Assembly: GCF_023657445.1 (NCBI RefSeq)
Contig: NZ_JAGTWY010000001.1
Location: forward strand, 3,348,001 to 3,412,000
Source of the DNA: Marinobacter sediminum
GTDB taxonomy: Bacteria; Pseudomonadota; Gammaproteobacteria; Pseudomonadales; Oleiphilaceae
Length of the DNA: 64,000 nt
Direction: 5' to 3'
This document shows, in pieces, positions 26,126-34,378 of the stretch; position 1 is the stretch's first letter, and every line of letters starts with the position of its first letter. The notes under the pieces are model-generated. The model saw nothing but the letters and a program-made list of their open reading frames with translations. It was not told the origin of the DNA and did not search any database. Made by a program: the position numbers and the translations under genes.

Positions 26126-27250
26126 ATGCGCGTGCACGCTCAGCGGGCAGGTGCCCTTTTAGGCGGACTTATGTTCCCAGCCTGGTCCATGGCGGACTGG
26201 ACGTTGAACATGACCCCGGGGGTAACCGGCACCAGTAACGAGATATTTAGCCTTCATATGATCATTCTCTGGATCTGCGTCGCCATTGGTGTCGTGGTAT
26301 TCGGGGTTATGTTCTGGTCCATTTTCGCCCACCGAAAGTCTCCGGACCGCGAGCCGGCGAATTTTCACGAAAATACCCTGGTGGAAATTCTCTGGACCAT
26401 CATACCGTTTGTCATCCTTGTCATCATGGCCATTCCCGCCACGGCAACTCTGGTGGATATGTACGACACCTCGGAATCCGAGGTGGATATCAAGGTGACC
26501 GGCTATCAATGGAAGTGGCAATACGAGTATATCGACGAGGACTTCGGTTACTTCAGCAACCTGTCGACTCCCCCCGATCAGATCAACAATCTTCAGGACA
26601 AGGGAGAGAATTATCTGCTGGAGGTCGACAATCCGTTGGTCATCCCGGTCGGCAAGAAGGTGCGCCTCCTGCTGACGGCCAATGATGTCATTCACTCCTG
26701 GTGGGTGCCGGACTTTGGCATCAAGAAAGACGCAATCCCGGGCTTTATCAATGAAGCCTGGACCAGGGTGGATGAGCCCGGCATTTACCGCGGACAGTGC
26801 ACCGAGTTGTGCGGTAAAAACCATGGCTTCATGCCGGTTGTTGTGAAGGCCGTGCCGGAGGAGGAATACAACACCTGGGTGGCTGAGCAGAAGGCGGCAG
26901 CGCAGAAAGAGCGTGAGCTCACCCAGAAGGACTGGACCATGGCCGAATTGATGGAGCGGGGTGAGAAAGCCTACCAGACAGCGTGCGCGGCTTGTCACCA
27001 GGCTGACGGTAGCGGTGCACCACCCGCATTTCCGGCGCTCAAGGGCAGCCAGATTGCCATCGAAGACATGGCCGCTCATATCGACATTGTCGTGAACGGA
27101 AAATCCGGTACGGCAATGCAGGCATTTGGCAACCAGTTGAGCGAGGTGGATCTGGCCGCGGTGATTACCTACGAGCGTAATGCCTGGGGTAATAACACCG
27201 GCGAGATGGTTACGCCCAAAGAAATCTTTGATTACAAGAACCAGCAGTGA
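26126..27250 (+). CDS. coxB: Cytochrome c oxidase subunit II with fused cytochrome c domain
   Basis: A 374-residue protein with a signal sequence, two membrane helices, then a periplasmic cupredoxin domain carrying the CuA site CTELCGKNHGFM (C224, C228, H232, M235). A C-terminal class I cytochrome c domain has CAACH (C287, C290, H291). The fusion defines a caa3-type oxidase. It is first of coxB-coxA-coxC. It accepts electrons from cytochrome c and passes them to subunit I. Confidence 0.97.
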   Translation: MRVHAQRAGALLGGLMFPAWSMADWTLNMTPGVTGTSNEIFSLHMIILWICVAIGVVVFGVMFWSIFAHRKSPDREPANFHENTLVEILWTIIPFVILVIMAIPATATLVDMYDTSESEVDIKVTGYQWKWQYEYIDEDFGYFSNLSTPPDQINNLQDKGENYLLEVDNPLVIPVGKKVRLLLTANDVIHSWWVPDFGIKKDAIPGFINEAWTRVDEPGIYRGQCTELCGKNHGFMPVVVKAVPEEEYNTWVAEQKAAAQKERELTQKDWTMAELMERGEKAYQTACAACHQADGSGAPPAFPALKGSQIAIEDMAAHIDIVVNGKSGTAMQAFGNQLSEVDLAAVITYERNAWGNNTGEMVTPKEIFDYKNQQ

Positions 27251-27307
27251 TCAACGCCAGATAACAGATATCACCAGCCACAATAAATGGCGGTAACGGG
27301 GGTTTTC

Positions 27308-28891
27308 ATGAGTGCGGTTGCAGGTACCCACGCCCAGGATCATCATCACGGCCCGGCTAAAGGCTTTAGCCGCTGGCTGTTGACCACTAACCACAAAGAT
27401 ATAGGTACCATGTACCTGATCTTCAGCTTTGCCATGTTCCTGCTGGGCGGAACAATGGCTATGGTCATTCGTGCCGAACTGTTCCAGCCCGGTTTGCAGA
27501 TCGTGCAGCCGGAGTTTTTCAACCAGATGACCACCATGCACGGCTTGATCATGGTGTTTGGTGCGGTCATGCCGGCCTTCGTGGGTCTGGCTAACTGGAT
27601 GCTGCCACTGATGATCGGCGCGCCGGACATGGCGTTGCCGCGGATGAACAACTGGAGTTTCTGGTTGTTGCCCTGTGCCTTCCTGATCCTGGTCTCCACG
27701 CTGTTCATGGAGGGTGGCGCACCGAACTTTGGCTGGACCTTCTACGCGCCCCTGTCGACGACCTACGGGCCGCCCAGCACTACCTTCTTTATCTTTGCGG
27801 TTCATATCATGGGTATCTCGTCCATCATGGGCGCGATCAACGTGATTGCCACTATCCTGAACCTGCGTGCGCCGGGCATGACCCTTATGAAGATGCCGCT
27901 GTTCGTCTGGACCTGGCTGATCACTGCGTTCCTGTTGATTGCCGTAATGCCAGTCCTGGCCGGCGTGGTCACCATGATGCTGATGGACATCAACTTCGGT
28001 ACCAGCTTCTTCGACGCCTCCGGTGGCGGTGACCCGGTGCTGTTCCAGCATGTGTTCTGGTTCTTCGGGCATCCGGAGGTCTATATCATGATCCTGCCGG
28101 CGTTCGGGGCGGTATCGCACATTATTCCGGCGTTCTCCCGCAAGCCATTGTTCGGCTATGCCTCCATGGTTTACGCCGTGGGTGCCATTGCGCTGCTGTC
28201 CTTCGTGGTCTGGGCCCACCACATGTTTACCGTCGGAATTCCCATCGCCGGCCAGTTGTTCTTCATGTATGCCACCATGCTGATCGCGGTGCCTACCGGG
28301 GTGAAAGTGTTTAACTGGGTTGCGACCATGTTCCGGGGCTCTCTTACCTTCGAGGCGCCCATGCTGTTTGCGGTGGCTTTCGTGATCCTGTTTACCATTG
28401 GCGGCTTCTCGGGCCTGATGCTGGCCATTGCCCCGGCGGACTTCCAGTACCATGACACATACTTTGTAGTCGCCCACTTCCACTATGTGCTGGTGCCGGG
28501 TGCGATCTTCGGTATCTTTGCCTCCGCTTACTTCTGGCTACCCAAGTGGACTGGTCACATGTACGACGAAACCATGGCCAAGACTCATTTCTGGCTGTCG
28601 TTTGTCGGCATGAACCTCGCTTTCTTCCCCATGCACTTCCTGGGCCTGGCGGGTATGCCGCGCCGGATTCCGGATTACGCCCTGCAATTTGCTGACTTCA
28701 ACATGATCTCCAGTATCGGTGCCTTCATGTTCGGCGCAACCCAGCTGCTGTTCCTGTTAATTGTGGTGAAGTGCGTGAAGGGTGGTAAAGAGGCAGCCGC
28801 GAAGCCCTGGGATGGGGCAGAAGGCCTGGAATGGACGGTACCGTCGCCTGCGCCTTATCACACTTTTGCAACACCACCTGAGGTGAAGTAA
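27308..28891 (+). CDS. coxA: Cytochrome c oxidase subunit I
   Basis: A 527-residue, twelve-helix catalytic subunit with heme a, heme a3 and CuB. Ligand motifs are visible: MHGLIMVFGAVMPAF (low-spin heme histidine), WFFGHPEVYIMILP (CuB histidine and cross-linked tyrosine), VVWAHHMFTVG (CuB histidines) and FVVAHFHYVLVPG (heme a3/heme a histidines). ATG 27308 is preferred over an in-frame 27287 start. It reduces oxygen to water and pumps protons. Confidence 0.98.
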   Translation: MSAVAGTHAQDHHHGPAKGFSRWLLTTNHKDIGTMYLIFSFAMFLLGGTMAMVIRAELFQPGLQIVQPEFFNQMTTMHGLIMVFGAVMPAFVGLANWMLPLMIGAPDMALPRMNNWSFWLLPCAFLILVSTLFMEGGAPNFGWTFYAPLSTTYGPPSTTFFIFAVHIMGISSIMGAINVIATILNLRAPGMTLMKMPLFVWTWLITAFLLIAVMPVLAGVVTMMLMDINFGTSFFDASGGGDPVLFQHVFWFFGHPEVYIMILPAFGAVSHIIPAFSRKPLFGYASMVYAVGAIALLSFVVWAHHMFTVGIPIAGQLFFMYATMLIAVPTGVKVFNWVATMFRGSLTFEAPMLFAVAFVILFTIGGFSGLMLAIAPADFQYHDTYFVVAHFHYVLVPGAIFGIFASAYFWLPKWTGHMYDETMAKTHFWLSFVGMNLAFFPMHFLGLAGMPRRIPDYALQFADFNMISSIGAFMFGATQLLFLLIVVKCVKGGKEAAAKPWDGAEGLEWTVPSPAPYHTFATPPEVK

Positions 28892-28975
28892 CGGAGACAG
28901 TCAAGCCGAAAACGTTTATGAACGCGCGGGCTGATACAACAACAAATGAAAACGGCTAAGCCATCGGAGATTGTC

Positions 28976-29863
28976 ATGGCGGATAACCAGACCTACTACG
29001 TTCCGGAACAGAGCAAATGGCCCATCATTGCCACGGTGGGCCTCGGTGTCACCCTGTACGGGGTGGCATCGATCATGGTGAACAGCAATCAGGGGGAGAG
29101 TACGACTGGCTCCTGGTTTATGTTCCTCATTGGCGCTCTGATTATGGCCTACATGCTGTTCGGCTGGTTCGGCAACGTCATCAGGGAAGGCCGTGACGGT
29201 CTCTACAGTCCGCAAATGGACCGGTCATTCCGTTGGGGGATGAGCTGGTTCATTTTTTCGGAGGTAATGTTCTTTGCGGCGTTCTTCGGAGCGCTGTTTT
29301 ATGTTCGGGTTTTTGCCGTTCCCTGGCTGGGTGGCGAGGGTGACAGGGGCAGTTCTGCCATGCTCTGGGATGGTTTTCGTTCCACCTGGCCCCTGATCAA
29401 CAACCCGAGCCCGGAAGCCTACCCCGGGCCCAAAGAGGTCATCAGTGCCTGGGGCCTGCCGTTAATGAACACCATCCTTCTGGTAACTTCCTCGCTCACC
29501 ATTACCGTGGCTCACCACGCATTGAAGGCGGGCAACCGGGCGAAAACCAAGCTCTGGCTAGGCGCTACGATCGCGCTGGCGGTTGTGTTCGTGTTTGTTC
29601 AGGGCTACGAGTATATGCATGCCTACCAGGACCTGAGTCTGACGCTCCAGTCTGGCATCTATGGCAGCACGTTCTTCATGCTGACCGGTTTCCATGGTGC
29701 TCACGTTATTCTCGGTACCCTGATGCTCATTATCATGTTTATCCGCATTCAGAAGGGTCACTTTACCGCAGATAATCATTTCGGCTTTGAGGCAGCCTCC
29801 TGGTATTGGCACTTTGTGGATGTGGTCTGGCTGGGATTGTTCGTCTTCGTATATATTATTTAA
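28976..29863 (+). CDS. coxC: Cytochrome c oxidase subunit III
   Basis: A 295-residue, seven-helix subunit: YYVPEQSKWPIIATVGLGVT at the N-terminus, FRWGMSWFIFSEVMFFAAFF, LTGFHGAHVILGTLMLII and the C-terminal SWYWHFVDVVWLGLFVFVYI are typical. It stabilises the catalytic subunit and supports proton uptake. Only 84 bases separate it from coxA, and no ctaG/cox11 gene is present there. ATG 28976 is preferred to 28946. Confidence 0.96.
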   Translation: MADNQTYYVPEQSKWPIIATVGLGVTLYGVASIMVNSNQGESTTGSWFMFLIGALIMAYMLFGWFGNVIREGRDGLYSPQMDRSFRWGMSWFIFSEVMFFAAFFGALFYVRVFAVPWLGGEGDRGSSAMLWDGFRSTWPLINNPSPEAYPGPKEVISAWGLPLMNTILLVTSSLTITVAHHALKAGNRAKTKLWLGATIALAVVFVFVQGYEYMHAYQDLSLTLQSGIYGSTFFMLTGFHGAHVILGTLMLIIMFIRIQKGHFTADNHFGFEAASWYWHFVDVVWLGLFVFVYII

Positions 29864-29873
29864 GCGGGTGGCC

Positions 29874-30077
29874 TCAGGGAGTCGGATTCATCGTCAGGCT
29901 CCCTTGCCAGAGTGCAATCAGAATAACTGCCAGGAGAAGTATGCTCAGGGTGACCCGCACCGCCAGTGAGTTCACAACCCGATTGGTTTTGCCGCCATCT
30001 TTGATGAGAAAAAACAGACCACTGAAAAGGCTGACCACCACGGCAAGCATTAACACGACGATTACGGCTTTGAGCAT
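29874..30077 (-). CDS. DUF2909 twin-transmembrane protein
   Basis: A 67-residue protein with two hydrophobic helices (residues 3-25 and 40-59) joined by a short polar loop KDGGKTNRVVNSLAVR. It matches the small DUF2909 family that usually sits in cytochrome oxidase loci between coxC and SURF1, on the opposite strand as here. The function is unknown, with assembly suggested only by position. Confidence 0.88.
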   Translation of the reverse strand: MLKAVIVVLMLAVVVSLFSGLFFLIKDGGKTNRVVNSLAVRVTLSILLLAVILIALWQGSLTMNPTP

Positions 30078-30156
30078 GGTATTTCCTGTTTTTATAAGAC
30101 TGGTTTATGAGGGTAGCCGATTTTCCGGGCAACCCCAGAGGTCACTATAGCAGAGC

Positions 30157-30894
30157 ATGTCTGATCCGCAGGGCAAAGCTCGTCAGTGGCAGTTCGACTG
30201 GAAGTTGCTGGTGTTCGCCGGCGTGTTTCTGCCGCTACTGATTGGCCTCGGTTTGTGGCAGCTCGACCGGGCTGGTCAAAAACAGCAGATGCTGGACCAG
30301 TGGCAGCAGGATGCGGCGGTTCTGGCGTGGCCGGAGCTTGCGGCTCAGGGTTTGGATTCAGGCCGGCCGATGACCCTGACTGGAATGTACGGCGACCACA
30401 GCTGGTTACTGGACAACCGAACACGGGACGGCATACCGGGCTATGAAGTGCTGACAGCATTCCATCCGCTGGAAGGGCCACCGGTCTTGGTGAACCGGGG
30501 CTGGATTCAGGCCCCGAGGACCCGGGAACAGCTGCCTGTTTTCGATACGCCTGAAGGGATTTTCAGCCTTGCCGGGCGCCTGAGCGACTACCCTCAACCA
30601 CCCGTGTTAGGCGAGCAGCCAATGGCGAAGCATGGCTGGCCCCGCCGGGTGCAGAGCCTGCCTCGGGAAGTCGCTCTAAAGGAAATACCGGGCTTGCCAG
30701 ACTCCGTGGTAAGGTTGGCTGACAGCGATCAGCCGGGCGCTTTGCGCGCCGACTGGACGCCGGACCTGATGGGGCCGCAAACTCATTATGGATATGCCGC
30801 TCAGTGGTTTGCGCTTGCTTTAGCCCTGACTATATTGACGGTAGTGGCGAGTTACCGAAAGACAGGAGCCAATAATGACAATGACAATGGCTAA
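30157..30894 (+). CDS. SURF1 family cytochrome oxidase assembly protein
   Basis: A 245-residue protein with one helix at each end (KLLVFAGVFLPLLIGLGLWQLDRA and WFALALALTILTVVASYR) and the SURF1 motifs GLWQLDRAGQK, GYEVLTAFHP and VLVNRGWIQ. SURF1 assists heme a insertion into subunit I. It overlaps the next gene by 20 bases. Confidence 0.93.
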   Translation: MSDPQGKARQWQFDWKLLVFAGVFLPLLIGLGLWQLDRAGQKQQMLDQWQQDAAVLAWPELAAQGLDSGRPMTLTGMYGDHSWLLDNRTRDGIPGYEVLTAFHPLEGPPVLVNRGWIQAPRTREQLPVFDTPEGIFSLAGRLSDYPQPPVLGEQPMAKHGWPRRVQSLPREVALKEIPGLPDSVVRLADSDQPGALRADWTPDLMGPQTHYGYAAQWFALALALTILTVVASYRKTGANNDNDNG

Positions 30895-31519
30895 CCGGAT
30901 ACCTGATGATAGTGAAAGCCCCACCCCGGAACAGGTGAGGAGAGGACGGCGTACGGCATTGCTGCTTTTTGCCGTCGGTTTTGGACCGATGCTCTTTGCC
31001 ACTATCATGTTCTATACCGGCTGGTTGAACCCTGCCGGCCATACCAACAATGGCACCCTGGTCCAGCCGGTGGTTCCGGTTCAGACCCTCAACCTTGAAA
31101 CTGCCTCGGGTAAACCTCTGGAACAGCGTTTTGGCCTGGACAAGGCGGATCCTCAGTGGATGCTGATGGTTGTTTCCGGTCATTGCGATAGCAAGTGCGA
31201 GGAGCTGCTGTATCTCGCGCGGCAGGTCAACATTGCTCTTGGCAAGAATGCCAGCCGCGTTTCCCGCGCGGCTGTGCTCGGGAGTATACCTGCGGATCTC
31301 GCCGGCCGGTGGCAACAGGAATACAGCCTGATGGAGCGGCTGTCACCAGCCACGGGCACGACACCCGCCTGGCCTGCCGGCGTCAACCCTGCCAGAGAGC
31401 CCAGAATTCTGCTGGTGGATCCGATGGGCAACCTGATGATGCACTACGGTTCTGGCAATACCGGCAAGGAATTGCTGAAGGATCTGAAACACCTGCTGAA
31501 AATTTCCCAGCTTGGGTGA
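30875..31519 (+). CDS. Conserved membrane-anchored protein of the oxidase locus
   Basis: A 214-residue protein with one N-terminal helix (ALLLFAVGFGPMLFATIMFY) and a periplasmic domain containing MLMVVSGHCDSKCEELLYLA. The CDSKC pair and the fold-like pattern recall SCO/thioredoxin-type proteins, though the match is weak. An equivalent protein is found between SURF1 and CtaA in related genomes. Copper or redox assembly work is an inference. The start is in a run of ATGACAATGACAATG after AGGAG. Confidence 0.75.
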   Translation: MTMTMANRIPDDSESPTPEQVRRGRRTALLLFAVGFGPMLFATIMFYTGWLNPAGHTNNGTLVQPVVPVQTLNLETASGKPLEQRFGLDKADPQWMLMVVSGHCDSKCEELLYLARQVNIALGKNASRVSRAAVLGSIPADLAGRWQQEYSLMERLSPATGTTPAWPAGVNPAREPRILLVDPMGNLMMHYGSGNTGKELLKDLKHLLKISQLG

Positions 31520-31541
31520 TGAATGGCTCGGAGGGTAGGCC

Positions 31542-32639
31542 TTGAATCCGCATTTTTCTGAACCATCTCCCCAGGCTCGCCGCATGGCGAAGTGGGCCCT
31601 CATCGCGACACTTCTGGCGGTTGTGGTGATTATGCTCGGCGCGTGGACACGACTCGTGCACGCAGGTCTGGGCTGCCCGGACTGGCCCGGGTGTTATGGT
31701 TTTCTGACCGTACCCCAGAGCGACGCTCATATTGCAATCGCCAACGCCCGCTTCCCGGAAACTCCGGTAGATGTCACAAAGGGCTGGCCGGAGATGATCC
31801 ACCGGTATGCCGCTGGCACCCTTGGGCTGATTGTATTCGGGCTGGCAGCTTATGCCGTTCGCCACCGTAAGACCGGAGTGCCGGTAAAACTGCCTCTCTT
31901 CATTGCCGGCTTCATAATCCTGCAGGGAGCCTTCGGCATGTGGACGGTTACCCTCAAACTCTGGCCACAGGTCGTGGCCATGCATTTGATGGGCGGTTTT
32001 ACCACGCTCAGCCTGCTGACCCTCCTGACCCTGCGGCTGAGAAGTCGGGCGAGGGAACCGGAACGAAAGCCCTCTGGCAATGCCCTGGCGGCATTCCGCC
32101 CATGGCTGTATGGCGGTTTGTTTCTGGTGGTACTGCAAATAGCTCTGGGCGCCTGGACGGCCGCCAATTATGCGGCCGTAGCCTGCACAGACCTGCCCAC
32201 CTGCCAGGGCCAGTGGTGGCCCCAGGGGATGGACTTTCAACACGGCTTCGATGTGACCCAGCATGTTGGCCCCAACTACCTCGGCGGCCAGCTTACCGCT
32301 GACGGCCGGGTCGCTATCCATGTAACCCACAGACTTGGCGCCATGATTGTGCTTGGCTACTTTGCCATCCTGTTAGCCTTGATGTGGCGGCGCCGGGAGG
32401 CCTCCGGTCTTGCCAGACCGGTCGCAATTGTTGCCGTGGTACTTTGCGCCCAGATAGCTCTGGGGCTGGCTAATGTCATACTTCACATTCCGATCTCCAT
32501 TGCAGTAGCCCACAACGCCATGGGCGCCGGGTTGCTGCTTTCCGTCATTCACCTTGTCTGGCAACACCACCGATTGCCCCAGGCACACATTGCGATATCA
32601 CCACACACAACAAGAATTAAAGGAGAGGTTACGGCATGA
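31542..32639 (+). CDS. ctaA: Heme A synthase (COX15/CtaA)
   Basis: A 365-residue, eight-helix membrane enzyme that oxidises the C8 methyl of heme O to make heme A. TRLVHAGLGCPDWPGC holds the paired cysteines of the first half, and the second half has CTDLPTCQGQWWP. Heme-binding histidines lie in EMIHRYAAG and HVTHRLGA. The start is TTG at 31542, seven bases after GGAGGG. It overlaps ctaB by four bases (ATGA). Confidence 0.94.
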   Translation: MNPHFSEPSPQARRMAKWALIATLLAVVVIMLGAWTRLVHAGLGCPDWPGCYGFLTVPQSDAHIAIANARFPETPVDVTKGWPEMIHRYAAGTLGLIVFGLAAYAVRHRKTGVPVKLPLFIAGFIILQGAFGMWTVTLKLWPQVVAMHLMGGFTTLSLLTLLTLRLRSRAREPERKPSGNALAAFRPWLYGGLFLVVLQIALGAWTAANYAAVACTDLPTCQGQWWPQGMDFQHGFDVTQHVGPNYLGGQLTADGRVAIHVTHRLGAMIVLGYFAILLALMWRRREASGLARPVAIVAVVLCAQIALGLANVILHIPISIAVAHNAMGAGLLLSVIHLVWQHHRLPQAHIAISPHTTRIKGEVTA

Positions 32640-33556
32640 GTGAGCGAGTGGAAGTACTGCCGGCCCAGACACCTGCAAGCGATTCCAGCACGTCCATTTC
32701 ATGGCGTGACTACCTGGAGCTGACCAAGCCCCGGGTGGTTGCGTTGATGATCCTGACATCGGTGATCGGCATGTTGCTGGCGGCACCGGGTGTGCCCGGC
32801 TGGGAGGTTTTGCTCTATGGCAATCTGGGCATTGCCTTATTGGCCGGCGCGGCAGCAGTGGTCAATCATGTGGTGGACCAGAAAATTGATACTGTGATGG
32901 CCCGCACCCGCAAGCGTCCCGTCGCCACCGGTAAGATCTCACCGCCTGACGCCATCCTGTTCGCAACCATCCTTGCCTGCATCGGGATGGTGGTATTGAT
33001 GTGGCAGGTAAACCACCTGACCGCCTGGCTGACCCTTGCGTCCCTTGTTGGCTACGCGGGCGTTTATACCCTGTTCCTGAAACGTGCTACGCCCCAGAAC
33101 ATCACGATCGGTGGTCTGGCCGGTGCCATGCCACCGCTGCTCGGCTGGACGGCCGTCACCGGGCAGGTGGAAGGTCATGCCCTGTTGCTGGTGCTGATCA
33201 TTTTCGCATGGACCCCGCCGCATTTCTGGGCCCTGGCCATCCACCGCAAGGAAGAGTACGCCAAGGCCGGCATCCCGATGCTTCCGGTCACTCATGGCAA
33301 CAAGTACACTGAACTTCACATCCTGCTTTACACATTCATGTTGCTCGCCGTCAGCCTGCTACCGTTTGTCACAGGGATGTCCGGTGGTATCTACCTGATC
33401 GGCGCCCTCGCCCTTGGCTTGCGCTTCCTCCAGTACGCGATTCGTCTGCTCAAGGGAGATGACCGCCGGGTTGCACTGAATACCTTCAAGTATTCCATTA
33501 CTTACCTGATGGCATTGTTTGTGGTATTGCTAGTGGACCATTTTGTATTCTTCTGA
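32636..33556 (+). CDS. ctaB: Protoheme IX farnesyltransferase (heme O synthase)
   Basis: A 306-residue UbiA-type prenyltransferase with about nine helices. The first aspartate-rich motif is NHVVDQKIDTVMARTRKRPV, and the second conserved region is FAWTPPHFWALAIHRKEEYA. It adds farnesyl to heme B and feeds ctaA. It is translationally coupled to ctaA. The N-terminal DYLELTKPRVVALM is characteristic. Confidence 0.97.
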   Translation: MSERVEVLPAQTPASDSSTSISWRDYLELTKPRVVALMILTSVIGMLLAAPGVPGWEVLLYGNLGIALLAGAAAVVNHVVDQKIDTVMARTRKRPVATGKISPPDAILFATILACIGMVVLMWQVNHLTAWLTLASLVGYAGVYTLFLKRATPQNITIGGLAGAMPPLLGWTAVTGQVEGHALLLVLIIFAWTPPHFWALAIHRKEEYAKAGIPMLPVTHGNKYTELHILLYTFMLLAVSLLPFVTGMSGGIYLIGALALGLRFLQYAIRLLKGDDRRVALNTFKYSITYLMALFVVLLVDHFVFF

Positions 33557-33574
33557 AGCAGATACCGTGCATAC

Positions 33575-33662
33575 GCACGCGGGAATGGCTTTCCGAAACA
33601 CGCTGTGAACAGGTCCGTGTACACCCGGATCCGCACGGTTACGGAAAACCCTTCCCGCCTGC
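33575..33662. repeat. Degenerate member of the palindromic element (copy B)
   Basis: The left arm at 33575-33599 (GCACGCGGGAATGGCTTTCC...) and right arm at 33637-33662 (GGTTACGGAAAACCCTTCCC...) pair over about 25 bases with a few mismatches. The segment GGCTTTCCGAAACACGCT is shared with copy A at 12406-12517, but the interior is shorter and the second nested stem is lost. It lies between ctaB and the SCO gene, and four T follow, so it could also weaken transcription. Confidence 0.8.
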
Positions 33663-33689
33663 TTTTCTGACCACTGTACTGGGACCCTG

Positions 33690-34355
33690 ATGAACAGCTC
33701 GATTCGCCTGACACTTTTCCTGTTATTGCTATTGGTGATTCTGATTTTCGGACTGGTGATTGGGCGACAGGTGTATATCGTTGGCGGGCAAGAGCCAGAG
33801 CCGGCGCCGGAACTGGCAGACCTGAATACCTACGTGTACGACCAACCCCGTGAGTTGGTGGAGTTCACCCTGACCAATGAAAAGGGTGAAACGGTTACGC
33901 GGGAAAGCCTCAGAGGGCGCTGGACCTTCGCGTTTGTCGGCTATACCAATTGTCCTGACATCTGCCCGGCAGCCATGGCCAATTTGCGCCGCACCGATCA
34001 ACTCATTTCCAACGAACTGCCGCAACCGGATTACCTGCTGGTGAGTGCTGATCCAGAGCATGACACTCCCGAAAAGCTGAAGGCTTATATGGGATTCTTC
34101 GGTGAGAACTTCCACGGCCTCACCGGCGACCTGGAAACCCTTCGTGCGCTCGCCAAAAGCCTGAGTGCGGTATTCGTTCACCGAGAAGTTGATGGTGAGT
34201 TGCTGGTCGATCACAGCGGCCACTTTGCGCTGCTCAATCCCGATGGCAAACTGGCCGCCCTTATCCAGCCGCCTCATAACCCGGAAGCGTTGGCTGAAGC
34301 CTTTGAGCGGATCTACGAGTGGGCGCGGGGTAACCGCTTGAAAGCTGAATCCTGA
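33690..34355 (+). CDS. SCO family copper chaperone
   Basis: A 221-residue protein with an N-terminal membrane anchor (residues 6-24) and a thioredoxin-like periplasmic domain. Copper ligands are C88 and C92 in NCPDICP and a histidine in LLVDHSGHFALL (H175 or H178). It delivers copper to the CuA centre of subunit II. It is last in the oxidase-assembly group and starts after repeat copy B. Confidence 0.95.
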   Translation: MNSSIRLTLFLLLLLVILIFGLVIGRQVYIVGGQEPEPAPELADLNTYVYDQPRELVEFTLTNEKGETVTRESLRGRWTFAFVGYTNCPDICPAAMANLRRTDQLISNELPQPDYLLVSADPEHDTPEKLKAYMGFFGENFHGLTGDLETLRALAKSLSAVFVHREVDGELLVDHSGHFALLNPDGKLAALIQPPHNPEALAEAFERIYEWARGNRLKAES

Positions 34356-34378
34356 CCCAGCAGGCCAAAACCCAAAGA

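Noticed and set aside
27251..28483. A 410-codon minus-strand frame over coxA
   Set aside because: Low-complexity, His/Gln-rich translation typical of an antisense shadow of a membrane-protein gene; coxA is unambiguous.
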